From the NCBI GenBank assembly GCA_032622095.1, contig CP136069.1:40214194-40278193 (forward strand): 64,000 nt of DNA, given 5' to 3'. Numbering within the stretch: position 1 is the first letter of the stretch; every line of letters starts with the position of its first letter. The notes under the pieces were generated by a model. It was not told the origin of the DNA. It saw nothing but the letters and a program-made list of their open reading frames with translations, and did no database searches. Both the position numbers and the translations under genes were made by a program. Source of the stretch: Siphonodentalium dalli. Its lineage: Eukaryota; Mollusca; Scaphopoda; Gadilida; Siphonodentaliidae. Of the stretch, positions 21,020 through 31,692 are shown in pieces.

Positions 21020-21025
21020 ATGTAA
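21020..21025 (+). promoter_or_regulatory. Minimal upstream ORF (ATG-TAA) in NKRF-like leader
   Basis: The acceptor TTTCAG ends at 21016, so bases 21017-21035 are 5' leader. They contain ATG followed at once by TAA, then in-frame TAG and TGA before the main ATG at 21036. Such start-stop elements can lower translation of the main frame; the effect here is inferred. Confidence 0.5.
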
Positions 21026-21035
21026 ATAGTGAATA

Positions 21036-21245
21036 ATGTCATTCAAACGAAAGGAGCCACCTGGGTTTATCAGTCCAGAAAGTGCCCCAAAACAGATGTG
21101 TTTTGGCTCATCTCAAATACAAAATGGTTTACTGCAGGCGCCACTTATCAGTAACCCTCAACCGCCATGGCAGCAGGGCCTTGGCCAAAGTGCATACAGG
21201 CCTCCATGCATGGTTGATGTTGGACTAATGATGCTTAGATCGCAG
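21036..21245 (+). CDS. NKRF-like RNA-binding protein, coding exon 1 (of 6)
   Basis: First of six coding exons (21036-21245, 23654-23831, 24422-26384, 29181-29304, 33434-34037, 36242-36639), totalling 3477 bases and 1158 residues. Every junction is GT-AG and every phase agrees. In-frame TAG and TGA just upstream fix the start at 21036. This exon (70 codons, ends in phase 0 before GTACTA) begins MSFKRKEPPGF, with KRK and PPG basic/proline words. The product most resembles NF-kappa-B repressing factor: paired double-stranded-RNA-binding-like segments, then an R3H-like end. NKRF is a nucleolar/nuclear RNA-binding protein that works with XRN2 in rRNA processing. Identity is by motif layout only. 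The protein is longer than vertebrate NKRF (~690 aa), and I see no G-patch. Other double-dsRBD proteins remain possible. Confidence 0.8.
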
Positions 21246-21479
21246 GTACTACTGAACTAAAATACTCCATGCTCGTTGATTAATTTTGTTGAAAAATATC
21301 TACCCTGCACTATGCTTATTTAGATCTGCAAGCTAGATAAGAGAGATGTGCAATTGAACGGAAATGAGTCGACAAATAAGAAATTTCAGGGTACCACTGC
21401 AGTCCGTTGACAATTCTCATAAAGGTCAAAAATATATATTTGTTTTCTGTTGACACCTGTTTAGCAGAAACAATTGTAA

Positions 21480-21840
21480 TTTAACCCTTTCATGATGGAA
21501 GCTGTGCTGGTGCAGCATTAAAGATCTTGTCATACAAATTATAAGCTACTGGAATGTTTCATATCACTTTAAGTCATATAATTTTATAAATTATAAGCCA
21601 TGATCACCCTACTGGAATGTTTCATAAAAGCCATCATTTCCAGATAACCAAAGATGAATAGCTCTAGGAATGAAAATCTGGACAAACCGATGGATCTTGT
21701 GCCAGTGCATTCTCTTATATATGCAAGTCTCCCATAGGAAACATCGCATATATAAGAGAATGCACTGGCTTACAATATCAAGGTAAATAATGTTAGGCCA
21801 ATGCATTCTCTTATATAGGCTCCCTTTGTGGATTTAGCCA
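21480..21840. mobile_element. TTAA-type MITE fragments
   Basis: TTAACCCTTTCATGATGG at the left is echoed inverted at ~39313 and ~57195. At about 21708-21790 GTGCATTCTCTTATATATGC and its inverse form a hairpin of the same type as in the TTAA family P2. Confidence 0.6.
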
Positions 21841-21919
21841 CCAAGCCTTTTCACGAGTGGTGAAAATTTTGTATTCTCGCCTACTGTATCGGCGAATTCA
21901 ACTTCTCTGTTGTTTACTT

Positions 21920-22232
21920 TTAACCCTTTACCCTACAAAACCGGCCAAATAAAGCTTCAACAGCCTAAAATATCTTCGGTCTGTCTCAATAGAACATACA
22001 AATATGGATATCATTGGAACCGGCTCCTTGACCACATTGTGATAGTTACAGTTATGCCCTGTCCCAATGCATTCTCTTATATATGCGAGTCGACCATAGG
22101 TCGCCTCACATATATAAGAGAATGCATTGGCCTAAAAAAAATCCTTTTTTTAACACTTTTTACCATTTTTTCTTCCATTCTTTAACAATTTTATAATTTT
22201 TAATGTGTTAAGCCAATGCATTCTCATACCAC
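21920..22232. mobile_element. piggyBac-like TTAA MITE (P2), right end truncated
   Basis: Starts TTAACCCTTTACCC and contains the first hairpin (CCAATGCATTCTCTTATATA, inverted after ~20 bp). The second hairpin breaks off after CCAATGCATTCTC. Confidence 0.75.
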
Positions 22233-22696
22233 CGAAAGACACTAACAAGAGGCTACTAGGAATGTGCACCACTTGCAGTGATGCAAACATTTACGTCATG
22301 ATGTTTCTGATCCATCAGTCACTTGATACAGCCATTCATGTTTCCTAGTTCATGTAACACTAGCAAGCTACATTTGATTGAAATGCAGGCAATTTTCCTC
22401 ATATCTATAATTGAAATTATGACAACTTCCAATTTTAAATGAGTGTAACATAAGATCTATTTTTCTAACTACAATGTAGTTCTACTATGGGTATAAACAT
22501 TTAACACATGGAATTACGTTTGGACATTTACACCCACAGTAGAAATTTATACCCACAGTAGGAAGCTGTATACCCCAGTATATATGCAATTTACAAAATA
22601 GGTGTTATACACACAGTACCATAAGCAATTATGGTATAAATGCAATGTATTTTTTAATTGAAAGGGAGAATCTATTCAATAATCAAACGGTTAGAC

Positions 22697-23166
22697 CCGG
22701 ACCTCAAAATATTGTTTTGGTAATTTGCAGAATGAGGTCCCCAGAGGGTGAATTTAGTGACGCTAGCTACATGTAGCTACCCCACACAGCGGTCTAGCAT
22801 CACCAAATTCATCCTCTTTGGATCTCATTCTGCAAGGCCTCATCTGCTATGGAAGACCTAGACACAGATTTAAGTTCTCAGATGGTGATGTGCATCCATT
22901 GGGCACCCCGATTTTGCAATGTGTCTCCTGCCAAATTGGGAATATAAAGAAACCAAACTAAAGAAGAAAAAGAAACTTTCTAAAGACGTTTCTAAAAAAA
23001 CTTGATAATTAAGATAATTTCCAGATAAGGCCTAAGCAAAATGAGGTCCCGCAGAGAGTGAATTTAGTGATGCTAGACCAGTGCGGGGAAGCGTCACTAA
23101 ATTCACCCCTGGGGACCTCATTCTTTAAATGACCAGCACCATATTTTGAGGCCTTGTTGGACCTTT
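22697..23166. mobile_element. GAGGTCC double fold-back element (P4)
   Basis: The outer ends CCTCAAAATATT and ATATTTTGAGGCC are inverted. Inside, two palindromes built on GAATGAGGTCCCCAGAGGG and its inverse flank a ~190-bp spacer. Non-coding. Confidence 0.75.
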
Positions 23167-23209
23167 AAAAGTGCAAATATCTCATCAGTATTCTTTTGTG
23201 AGAATCCAA

Positions 23210-23433
23210 TACAGTAATGCCCTAAGTAATCGACTCCTTAACAACAGCAGAATTATGGGTAACTTTTCAGGATTTAGTCGGAAATATGGCTTGTTGCCAT
23301 ATAGCTTGTTGCCATTCATCGATAGCTCTCACTGAGAGCTTTCCGATGAATGGCAACAAGCCATATTTCCGACTAAATCCTGAAAAGTTACCCATAATTC
23401 TATAAGGAGTCGATTATTTATGGCATTACTGTA
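23210..23433. mobile_element. Palindromic mariner-like MITE P1
   Basis: TACAGTAATGCCC to GGCATTACTGTA with TA at both ends. The left arm has a short internal duplication of GGCTTGTTGCCAT. Confidence 0.9.
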
Positions 23434-23653
23434 CATGTTCGATATGACCATAAATTAACATTTATTAGTGAATTAGAGGCCAGTCTGATAAATATCCAGA
23501 CCCCATCTCATTACGTTCATCTAAAATTTGATTGAAATGAAACACAGTCTAATTTGATTAGTCGATTACTTAGGGCATTACAGTATATTATGGATCTTAT
23601 GAAATATAGCTTTAAATTATGTAATATATTAATCTTTTCTAATGCCTTCCCAG

Positions 23654-23831
23654 GTACTAGGTAGCCGAGACCCCCTGTTCCAGCCATACCAGTATATGTT
23701 CAACAATCAAATGCGGATTAATCCATATCATTCAGCGTGGAACCATGGTTTCCCGGCAACAGTTCCAATGCCACATCTCCCCCAGACGATTAAAGGGCAG
23801 CCAGCACATTACATACAGCCAACTAATAGAG
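23654..23831 (+). CDS. NKRF-like gene, coding exon 2
   Basis: Acceptor CTTCCCAG; donor GAG|GTCTGT, weaker than consensus but giving the right phase (1). The joined codon G+AT makes Asp 130. The exon encodes a Pro/Gln/Tyr/His-rich low-complexity stretch (residues ~71-129) without a recognised domain. Confidence 0.75.
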
Positions 23832-23982
23832 GTCTGTATTGTACATGTGGGTTATTAAATAGTTTAGATTGTCAAATGGCAAACGTATGCCTGTTTTATT
23901 CATCTTGTTATCACTGATAGTGACAGTGTTCGCTTGGCATATAATATACATCTATTTTACAGCTATTGTATTTTTTACTAAA

Positions 23983-24365
23983 TTTCATTGAAAAACATGG
24001 CCATTTTGGATTTCTTATTTGAATCCATTGCACGCCCTACAGTACACAGTTATTGGAGAAATATTTTTAAGATGTATAAGCATGTTTAGGCTCACTCAGA
24101 ATGGGAGCTATCAAATAAGATTTTTTTTTTATGAAAATGGTGGTCACCAGCAGCCATCTTGAATTTTACACTTTGCATGACTAAATACTTTGGCATGCTC
24201 TACAGCCAAGATTTTTCATCTAGTTGATCCCAGACTTCCTATGGTTCTTCGGGTTGATGTCTGGCATTAATTATACATTTCAACTTTACGCATTCCTTAT
24301 TTCTGCTTTGACATTATGTAATGTATGATATTATCCCCCTCCAAGTTGAGCTACAGTATCACTAT
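23983..24365. repeat. Right part of an AGCTCAACTT-type cassette in intron 2
   Basis: About two diverged ~160-190-bp units (GAAAAACATGGCC, CAGCCATCTTG, ACTTTGCATGACTAAAT) end at AAGTTGAGCTACAGTATCAC. The left terminus is missing. Confidence 0.7.
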
Positions 24366-24421
24366 TATTTGTTATGTGGGAGTAAGGCTATGTTTAATGC
24401 TGTAATCACTTTTTTTTTTAG

Positions 24422-26384
24422 ATGTTGCCTCTATAACTCAAAGTACAGGCTTTAGAAATGAATCAAAACACATGCCAGAATTCTCACCTTACATTAAGCC
24501 AGACAATGCACCGAATCCAGCTTGTGTGCAGATGTCCAATCCAGTAGTCACATGGGCAAATCAGAACATTTCGTCAGGCGCTGTTCTACAAACGACTGGT
24601 TCATTTCCTAGTGCTGCACATGAGAGGCATACAGTTGTGAATGATTCTGTTGGTAACACATGTATTACTGTTCAAGCATTGGCAAGTTCAGATGTTTCTA
24701 GTGAACCCTTAGCTGAATCGGAAAAGGTAGACAGAGTTGTAACAATCCAACATGATTCTGAAGGAGTGGAAATACCAGTGATAACCTGCTCAACTAACCA
24801 TTCAAACACTCAACCAGATGATTTCAGGGACCAGAGTGATCTTGAGGACATACCAGTGGTAACTTCGATGTTGAATGATGGATCGGATCAGTTGAACGAT
24901 GATTTCTGCGATCACGGAAGCATGTGGAAAGATGAGGTTATTGTTGAGTCACCTGGGAAAAGTTGTGAACGTACTGTAAAAATTCTTACAAATATTAACT
25001 CATCGGGTTCTTCTCTACTTACTGTTGTTGCAAACAATGCCGATGATTCCCTAGGTTTGCCAGTTAGGCACGTAACTGACAATTTCTCAGGGTCATCCAA
25101 AGACAATGCTAATTTTAACAGAAGCATAAATAGTGGAAACAACATTACTGTTACCAACATGAATAATTCTCAATGCATTGTGAACCACAAAAGTAATGTG
25201 AACAGCAGCAACATAATGCCCATCGCAAACAGTTCACGTAGTACAGTGAACCCCAAAATTATTGGTAACAACAACAGTTACAATGGCACCAACATAACCA
25301 CCATCACAAACAGTTCGCATATTACAGTGAACCCCAAAATTATTGGCAACAACAGTTGCAACAACAGCAACATAACCACCATCATGAACAGTTCGCATAT
25401 TACAGTGAACCCCAAAGTTATTGGTAACAACAACATTAACAGCAGCAACATAACCACCATCACAAATAGTTCGAACAGTACAGCAAACACCAAAATTATT
25501 GGGAACAACAGGAATATAACCACCATCACAAACAGTTTGCTTAGTACAGCGAACCCCAATATTATTGGGAACAACAACAAGAGCATAACCGCCATCACAA
25601 ACAGTTCACATAGTACAGCGAACCCGAAGATTATTGGGAACAACAACCAGAGCATAACCACCATCACAAACAGTTCGAATTGTACAGCGAGTCACAAAAC
25701 TAAAGAGAACAATAAGAATAACAACGTTAACAATGATGGAAACAACAACAGTAACAACTGCATCAGGAGCAATAATTTATCTTTCCCAAGAATAAATTCT
25801 GATTCTTCTGCGATAAACTCTATGGATAAAGATCGATCAATAAAGTGTCTCATTTCATGCTTAAAATCCAACAACCCACTCACTATCCTCAACTTGGATT
25901 CAGCAATGGCTTGCTTCGGGATTGAAGGCTGTTATTTGTTTATGCGGAATGCAGATTCTTTCGTCACATGCGAGCTGTACATTGACAATAGATTTATAAT
26001 CTCTGTGCGAGGTGAATCGGGGCAGTCTGCTCAACAGAAGTGCATTGATGCTCTCATGGAAAAGCTTAAAAATTTGTCGTCTGCTCAAACTTTACTGAAT
26101 TCCAACAAACGGCTGACTGCTTCATTCCTTAATAAAAAAGGTGTTCCTGTGATTAAAATCCCCACCGCGAAGTGGCAACTAAGAAGCAATATTTTTGAGG
26201 TATTTGAGTCTGGGAAATTTGACTATGGACCTCAGGGGAAAAAGAAGGAATCTCTCGTGATATTTGAAGAACAGTGCATGGCTGAGAATAGATTGAATCA
26301 TGCGAAGGAAATACTTCTCGCCAGCGCGAACCGTTCACGGCTTTTTGTGGAATGGGAAACTGAAAAAACTAAAGCTGGTGTGAG
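24422..26384 (+). CDS. NKRF-like gene, coding exon 3: Asn-rich repeat and first dsRBD-like segment
   Basis: The acceptor follows a T-run (TTTTTTTTTAG). The donor is GAG|GTAAGT in phase 2. Residues ~130-385 are acidic/Ser-Thr-rich and look disordered. Residues ~388-555 are an Asn-rich repeat of ~26-residue units carrying NPKIIGNN and ITTITNSS. Residues ~601-682 look like a double-stranded-RNA-binding domain: NPLTILN, then FVTCELYIDNRF, then a G-x-SGQSAQQKC helix start. Residues from ~738 (ESLVIFEEQ, RSRLFVEWE) begin a second such segment completed by exon 4. Asn-rich expansion of this size is unusual for the family. The antisense frame across it is a shadow. Confidence 0.9.
25198..25700 (+). 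repeat. In-frame coding minisatellite (Asn-rich)
   Basis: Seven to eight units of ~75-85 bp, all multiples of three, around AACCCCAAAATTATTGG and ATAACCACCATCACAAACAG. They keep the exon open and encode the Asn-rich repeat. Confidence 0.85.
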
Positions 26385-27249
26385 GTAAGTTGTCTATCAT
26401 ATGGGGTACATAATATGAGCCTGTGTCAATTGGTCAGTTGTTTGTGCAATGGGATACATATTTGTCGTAGCATTTTGTGGAGACAATTGTTTCATCTGAG
26501 CCAGTGATAAGTTAGTATACTCAGGCGCTATGCCAACTGGGGGAATGTAGCATTCTACTAACATCGCCACAAATCTTAAAGAAATCAACCATTCCACTCC
26601 ATAGAAAACATCATCTGAACTAAGCTCAATTGTAAATATTTACATCTGGATTCGGGATGCAACTATCGGCGTTAAACTAACGCAAAAGATTTCGCCATCA
26701 AGTTATTGCATTTAATTAATATATGAGAATGACGTGCACATGTGTTGACAATTTGCATTAATATTTGTAAAAATAACTACTTGGAGCAATATTATTCTCC
26801 GTTTCTAGTTGATCACCCCGCCGGAGTGTAGCACATCACTTTATGAATACATAGCCATGCAATTGTGTATGGAAAATTTAATTTCTAATAATTCTAGAAA
26901 TTAATAAATAATTGATTAGATCATTTTGTGGCTGCATTTGTTAACCAGTCTATTTAACCGTCTATTGAAATATTAGGCCACCACTCATTGTCAAGTTGTC
27001 CTGCTAATGTGCTATGATGCTGGTGGATCCTGCCGAATTGCGTTGATGCTGTTAGGACAAACTGATGGTGTTAAGAAAAAGTACCGTTATTTTTTCTAAA
27101 GTTGTCATTTTCACATTGTTTAGCTAATCCAATGAATTTTCAATTAAATGTTTTGATGATAGCTTTTTGACCAAAGATTAAAAACGGTATTTCTGGGTTG
27201 AGTTTAAAAAAAAATTGATTTGCCAAGGTTGGTTCGCTTATGAGAAGCA

Positions 27250-27543
27250 TACAGTAATGCCCTATATAATCGACTCCTTAACCACAGCAGAATTATGGGT
27301 AACTTTTCAGGATTTAGTCGGAAATATGGCTTGTTGCCATTCATCGGAAAGCTCTCAGCTCTCAGAGAATTATGGGTAACTTTTCAGGATTTAGTCGGAA
27401 ATATGGCTTGTTTCCATTCATCGGAAAGCTCTCAATGAGAGCTTTCCGATGAATGGCAACAAGCCATATTTCCGACTAAATCCTGAAAAGTTACCCATAA
27501 ATCTGTTGTGGTTAAGGAGTCGATTATTTAGGGCATTACTGTA
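27250..27543. mobile_element. Palindromic P1 MITE with partly duplicated left arm
   Basis: TA-CAGTAATGCCC to GGGCATTACTG-TA. The segment GAATTATGGGTAACTTTTCA to GGAAAGCTCTCA occurs twice in the left arm. Confidence 0.9.
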
Positions 27544-27692
27544 TGTCTACAGATTCTTACAGCTGCAGTCCAGGTCCGCCCTCAGTTTCTTGGAAGAATT
27601 ATGCCCCCTTGTAAAATCATGAAATTTTTGAGTCTGTTAGCAATATACTGTGTACAAATATTCTGACACTCGATGATTTAAGGGGTTGTGTA

Positions 27693-27848
27693 TTTAAGAA
27701 ATGACTTGCAGATCAATTGGTGTCATTGGATTACCAGCAGAGTAAATAAACAAAGTTGGAGTGAATGCCTTTGAGATTCACACACTTTGTTTAAGTACTC
27801 TGCCAGTCAAAAGCAATGACCCCAATTGATCTGCAAGTCATTTCTTAT
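27693..27848. mobile_element. ~155-bp MITE with 25-bp inverted ends, TA flanks
   Basis: AAGAAATGACTTGCAGATCA at the left is answered by TGATCTGCAAGTCATTTCTT at the right. A shorter inner pair is GTCATTG/CAATGAC. TA dinucleotides border both ends. Confidence 0.85.
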
Positions 27849-28419
27849 AATCATATACCAGTACATTTTAATAGAACATTAATAATTTAAACAACTTTTC
27901 AAAACTACCACAACAATTGTTAAAGTAACATATATTGTTCAAATTCCAACAGTATCCGAATAACAACACCCAGCGAGCAAGTGCACACGATTGGCTTGAA
28001 GTGAAGTTGGCGGTTCATTGCTTTTTGTGAAGTGGACACCATGCAGCGAGTGCGTGCACACTGTCAGCTTGAAGTGACATAGGTGTTCATTGCATTTTAT
28101 GAAGTGACGACTTCAGTAATTGCGTGATAAATAAATGTCAGAAAAGTTTGTGTAGCCGTATCGCGATTTGTTTTGATTATTATGGGAGCTAATTGTGTAA
28201 ATGGAGAGGGTGTTTGATTATTCTTCGCCCGTCAATCTCCCACATTTTATTTCTGCGGCGGGAATAATATTATCCAGTAGTGAGACAGCTATGTTTCTCT
28301 TATCGTCAGTGAGACTTGAAACATGCCATATTATAGTCAGTATTAAATTAGGCTGTTACTCGCTACTTATTTGTAACAATGCACACTCATGTATTATGGG
28401 GATTTAAAGATGCTTAATC

Positions 28420-28650
28420 CGAATTAACGCTTGGCTTCGGGGGTAAAAATTATTTGATTTGAGTTGAGGAACCCACGCATCAAAGCTCAGAGTGATGAGA
28501 TATCGATGTTTGAAATCTATTATTTTTTCACCACCGATAATTATATGTGGCCCAGTAAACAGTCGATGAGAAGACTTGCTCTGACCAAATTGCGGATGAA
28601 AATGGATAACTCTAAAATCAAGTGGCTTTTTTGTTTCAGATATTTGACAA
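28420..28650. repeat. Copy of CTTCGGGGGTCAAAAA repeat (family R4)
   Basis: GGCTTCGGGGGTAAAAATTA, AAGCTCAGAGTGATGAGATA and ATGGATAACTCTAAAATCAA occur in this order. Other copies lie at about 37020-37505 (palindromic), 39885-40030, 41030-41140, 51875-52104 and 52723-52952. Confidence 0.7.
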
Positions 28651-28734
28651 ACCAGCAAAATATCGTTTAATCAACAGATTGTACCCATAGTTCAACTACC
28701 ATTGAACATGATCGCTCGCCACACCTGTTATCCC

Positions 28735-29080
28735 ATACAGCGGGCTAGCATTACCAAATTCACCCTCTGGGAACCTCTTTCTGATGAGGCCTCAACTGCT
28801 CTATGGGAGACATAGGATCAGATTGATGTTCACCCATTAGTCACTTCGATTATGCATTTTATCTTCTGCAAATTAGAGGATATAGAAATTTCCTGGAAGG
28901 AAAATGTAAGTAAAAACAGTGTTAACTTGAAACTGTAGATACTTCCCAGAAGATGTGGCCTAGGCAGAGTGAGGTCCCCAGAGTGTGAATTTGGTGATGC
29001 TAGCCCGATGTGTGGGATAGCATCACTTAATTAACCCTCTGGGGATCACATTCTGCAAATGTCAGACACACTATTTGCAG
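28735..29080. mobile_element. GAGGTCC fold-back element (P4)
   Basis: Two palindromic modules (GGGCTAGCATTACCAAATTC at left; GAGGTCCCCAGAGTGTGAAT with its inverse at right) flank a spacer with TGCATTTTATCTTCTGCAAA. Confidence 0.7.
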
Positions 29081-29180
29081 GCTTGGCTTGATGGTCGAAG
29101 TTAGAAATTGCTCAATCTAAACTTATCAAGTGTTGTGTATAGGGAGGATTTACTGTATTAGTAAGCCTTATTTATTACAG

Positions 29181-29304
29181 TGGCACAGTGTTCTTGGAAG
29201 AAGAGGAGATAGGTTCTGGCGGAGGTGAGACCCGAGTTGAGGCTCTGAAGTTTGCATTCAATGAAGCAATGCTTGTTTTGTACAAAACTCAACCAGTAAT
29301 ACAG
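29181..29304 (+). CDS. NKRF-like gene, coding exon 4: end of second dsRBD-like segment
   Basis: Acceptor TTATTACAG, donor CAG|GTGGGT. With the two carried bases it forms 42 codons. It encodes GTVFLEEEEIGSGGGETR and then VEALKFAFNEAM and KTQPVIQ. The Gly-rich turn followed by an Ala-containing helix is the C-terminal signature of a dsRNA-binding fold (residues ~784-825). The LYKTQP wording is the main reason I favour NKRF. The exon is too short to show up by length alone. Confidence 0.85.
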
Positions 29305-29505
29305 GTGGGTGTTGCTAAACATTAACCGATTATTGTACTTCCCTAAGTGCTGTCAAGCCATAATTGCTACGTATTTAATGGTTCTGTGACTGCTGTGGCA
29401 CTGCGATTAAATGCAATAAAGAAACCCTGGTTATACTCCTTGACTGCAGATAGTATACTGTAACTGCTGACTTTCGGCGAATTTCATTTCTGTGACATAT
29501 ACATG

Positions 29506-29854
29506 TACAGTAATGCTCTAATTAATCGACTCCTTAACCACAGCAGAATTATAGGTAACTTTTCAGGATTTAGTCGGAAATATGGCTTGTTGCCATTCAT
29601 TGGAAAGCTCTCAGGGAGAGCTTTCCGATGAATGGCAACAAGCTATATTTACGACTAAATCCTGAAAAGTTACCCATAATTCTGCTGTGGTTTTTCAGGA
29701 TTTAGTCGGTAATATGGATTGTTGTCATTCATCGGAAAGCTCTCAGGGAGAGCTTTCCGATGAATGGCAACAAGCTATATTTACGACTAAATCCTGAAAA
29801 GTTACCCATAATTCTGCTGTGGTTATGGAGTCGATTAATTAAGACATTACTGTA
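29506..29854. mobile_element. P1 MITE with two consecutive hairpin centres
   Basis: Left end TACAGTAATGCTC, right end ACATTACTGTA. The central GGAAAGCTCTCAGGGAGAGC palindrome occurs twice (about 29600-29625 and 29738-29762), so the hairpin was duplicated internally. Confidence 0.88.
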
Positions 29855-29986
29855 TATATTTTCTGGAGCCGCAATTGTACTGTAAGTTACCATTTCATAC
29901 TGGCAGTTGATTATTATTATATGCATTTTAATCACACAATCATCTGGTTGTCTTGTGGTTTATAACTGCATATGATCGCAAGGCAT

Positions 29987-31004
29987 ATGTGTACACATGT
30001 ATGCAGACGACACACAGTTATACCTTTCCGGCAGACCCGATCAAGACTCATACCTAGTGAATAGGATCGAGAGCTGTCTTTCCTCTGTTAAAACCTGGAT
30101 GACCTCCAATAAACTGATGTTAAACAACGACAAAACTGAAGCCATGTGGGTTGCAAAACCATCCATTGTCAACCAATTGTGCATTACATCACTGCAGGCA
30201 GATCGTGAGACTATTATCTTTTCTTCGTGTGTCAAAAATCTAGGAGTCCATCTCCATCAAACACTGTCTATGGAGACACATATCGACCACCTCTGCAAGT
30301 CTATATTTTTGGAACTGCGACGCCTTGGCCAGGTCCGCAAATATCTCACTGTTGACGCAGCAAAAAAACTTGTTGCTTCGTTTGTTATGAGTCGTCTAGA
30401 CTACTGTAACATACTATTATTCCGGCTCCCCGATTCGCAAATCAACAGACTTCAATGCTTGCAGGACACCGCCGCCAGAATTGTACTCCGAAGAAGGAAA
30501 GGCTGTAGCGTAACAACCATGCACGCCGACCTTCACTGGCTACCTATCAAAGATCGGATACAATTCAAAATAGTAACATTTGGTTTCCGTCGGATGTTTG
30601 TCTCTGAATCCCTTCCCGAATATATTAACAGTCTGATATATCCATACACTCCCCGGCGAACACTTCGTTCTGGTGAATCGTCCCTTCTCTGCCCTCAAGT
30701 TGCAAATCTTTTGACCGTCGGCGACAGAGCTTTCTCTGTAGCCTGTCCCGACATTTGGAACTCTCTACCAAATGAAATGCGACAATCTTGCTTGCTAACC
30801 GATTTTCGATCTGCTTTAAAAACTCACATATTCCGACGACGCTACCCCGACACAAAGAAAACTAACAAAATCTGATTATATATAATTCCACATATCTATT
30901 GATTATTTTCCATGTGCATTTCTTGTGTATTTATATAATGTGTAAAGCGCTTAGGTCCCCTTGCGGGGGATAGGCGCTATATAAATATTATTATTATTAT
31001 TATA
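29987..31004 (+). mobile_element. 5'-truncated L2/CR1-clade LINE with 7-bp target duplication
   Basis: AAGGCAT precedes (29980-29986) and follows (31005-31011) the copy. The 3' tail has TGTAAAGCGCTTAG and TAGGCGCTATATAAAT, the stem-loop tail of L2-type elements, then an (ATT)n run. The 5' end is cut four codons before the reverse transcriptase YADD. Confidence 0.85.
29997..30875 (+). CDS. L2-like reverse transcriptase, C-terminal 292 residues
   Basis: The frame opens at MYADDTQLY, where the YADD is the catalytic polymerase motif, and stays open to its natural stop. Later family blocks are FVMSRLDYCNILLFRLPD (residues ~125-145), LQDTAARIVLRRR and LHWLPIKDRIQFKI (thumb and C-terminal domain). 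The endonuclease and the fingers half of the polymerase are missing through 5' truncation, so the product cannot be active and the ATG is incidental. It lies in the sense direction inside intron 4 of the NKRF-like gene. The absence of any stop codon suggests a fairly young insertion. Confidence 0.85.
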   Translation: MYADDTQLYLSGRPDQDSYLVNRIESCLSSVKTWMTSNKLMLNNDKTEAMWVAKPSIVNQLCITSLQADRETIIFSSCVKNLGVHLHQTLSMETHIDHLCKSIFLELRRLGQVRKYLTVDAAKKLVASFVMSRLDYCNILLFRLPDSQINRLQCLQDTAARIVLRRRKGCSVTTMHADLHWLPIKDRIQFKIVTFGFRRMFVSESLPEYINSLIYPYTPRRTLRSGESSLLCPQVANLLTVGDRAFSVACPDIWNSLPNEMRQSCLLTDFRSALKTHIFRRRYPDTKKTNKI

Positions 31005-31692
31005 AAGGCATGGGCGGCGTTTGTTGCAGAGATATTCATATTTGTTCAAATCGCCATCAACAGAAGGAATATTAAAATATATATAGTTTTGTTCATATGC
31101 AAAACATAATCAGCGCGTAAATAGTATATTGTTGCCAAGATGTACGATTCTTAAGAACCTTCTCATGTTACAGAAGTTTTGCTTCTGTTTACATAACATA
31201 GCGCAATTCTATTGATTAATCACACACAATTAATATAAACGCTCTTTATTATTTCCATATCAGGAAAACAGTAACAAATAACGCTCTTTATGTTTACCAT
31301 ATCCAGATCTAAACAAAAGCCAGGTTCTGTAACGTTTTTTGCTTTTATTTACATAACAAAGGAAAAACATTTGACAATAAAATACTGTTTACAGGCTGTT
31401 TATGCCATAGTTCTGATTGGTATAAGAACAAAATCTATCTATATTTTACTATTCTTTCTGTTTATGGCGGTTTTTGATGGAGCTGAATATTTTAACAGCA
31501 TACCCACTGCCAACGCCGCCCGTATCTTTAATGTAAAACTGAAATGCGGTTTACCTGGGGAGCCACCCTACTTCGATGAGTCATTTACTTAGGGCAGTAC
31601 GTGTATCTCATAACAACTGTGGTATCCACTGGCCACATTATTTGGTGTTATTTATTTAGGACCAAGATTTCAGACATTAGTACTAGGTACAC

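Larger units (their letters stand above)
21246..23653 (+). other. Intron 1 of NKRF-like gene (MITE-rich)
   Basis: GT-AG intron of ~2.4 kb. It holds TTAA-type MITE pieces (21480-21840 and 21920-22232), a GAGGTCC fold-back pair (22697-23166), a palindromic P1 MITE (23210-23433) and a P1 right tail (23556-23586). No exon is seen inside. Confidence 0.7.
26385..29180 (+). other. Intron 3 of NKRF-like gene
   Basis: ~2.8 kb. It contains a repeat shared with 520-690 (about 26740-26850), a P1 MITE (27250-27543), a small inverted-repeat MITE (27693-27848), a ~66-bp duplicated unit (about 27975-28110), a fragment of the CTTCGGGGGTCAAAAA family (about 28420-28650) and a P4 fold-back (about 28735-29080). 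No exon is seen inside. Confidence 0.65.

Noticed and set aside
25278-25667. 129-codon minus-strand frame rich in Val/Met/Leu
   Set aside because: Antisense shadow of the Asn-rich coding repeat in exon 3.
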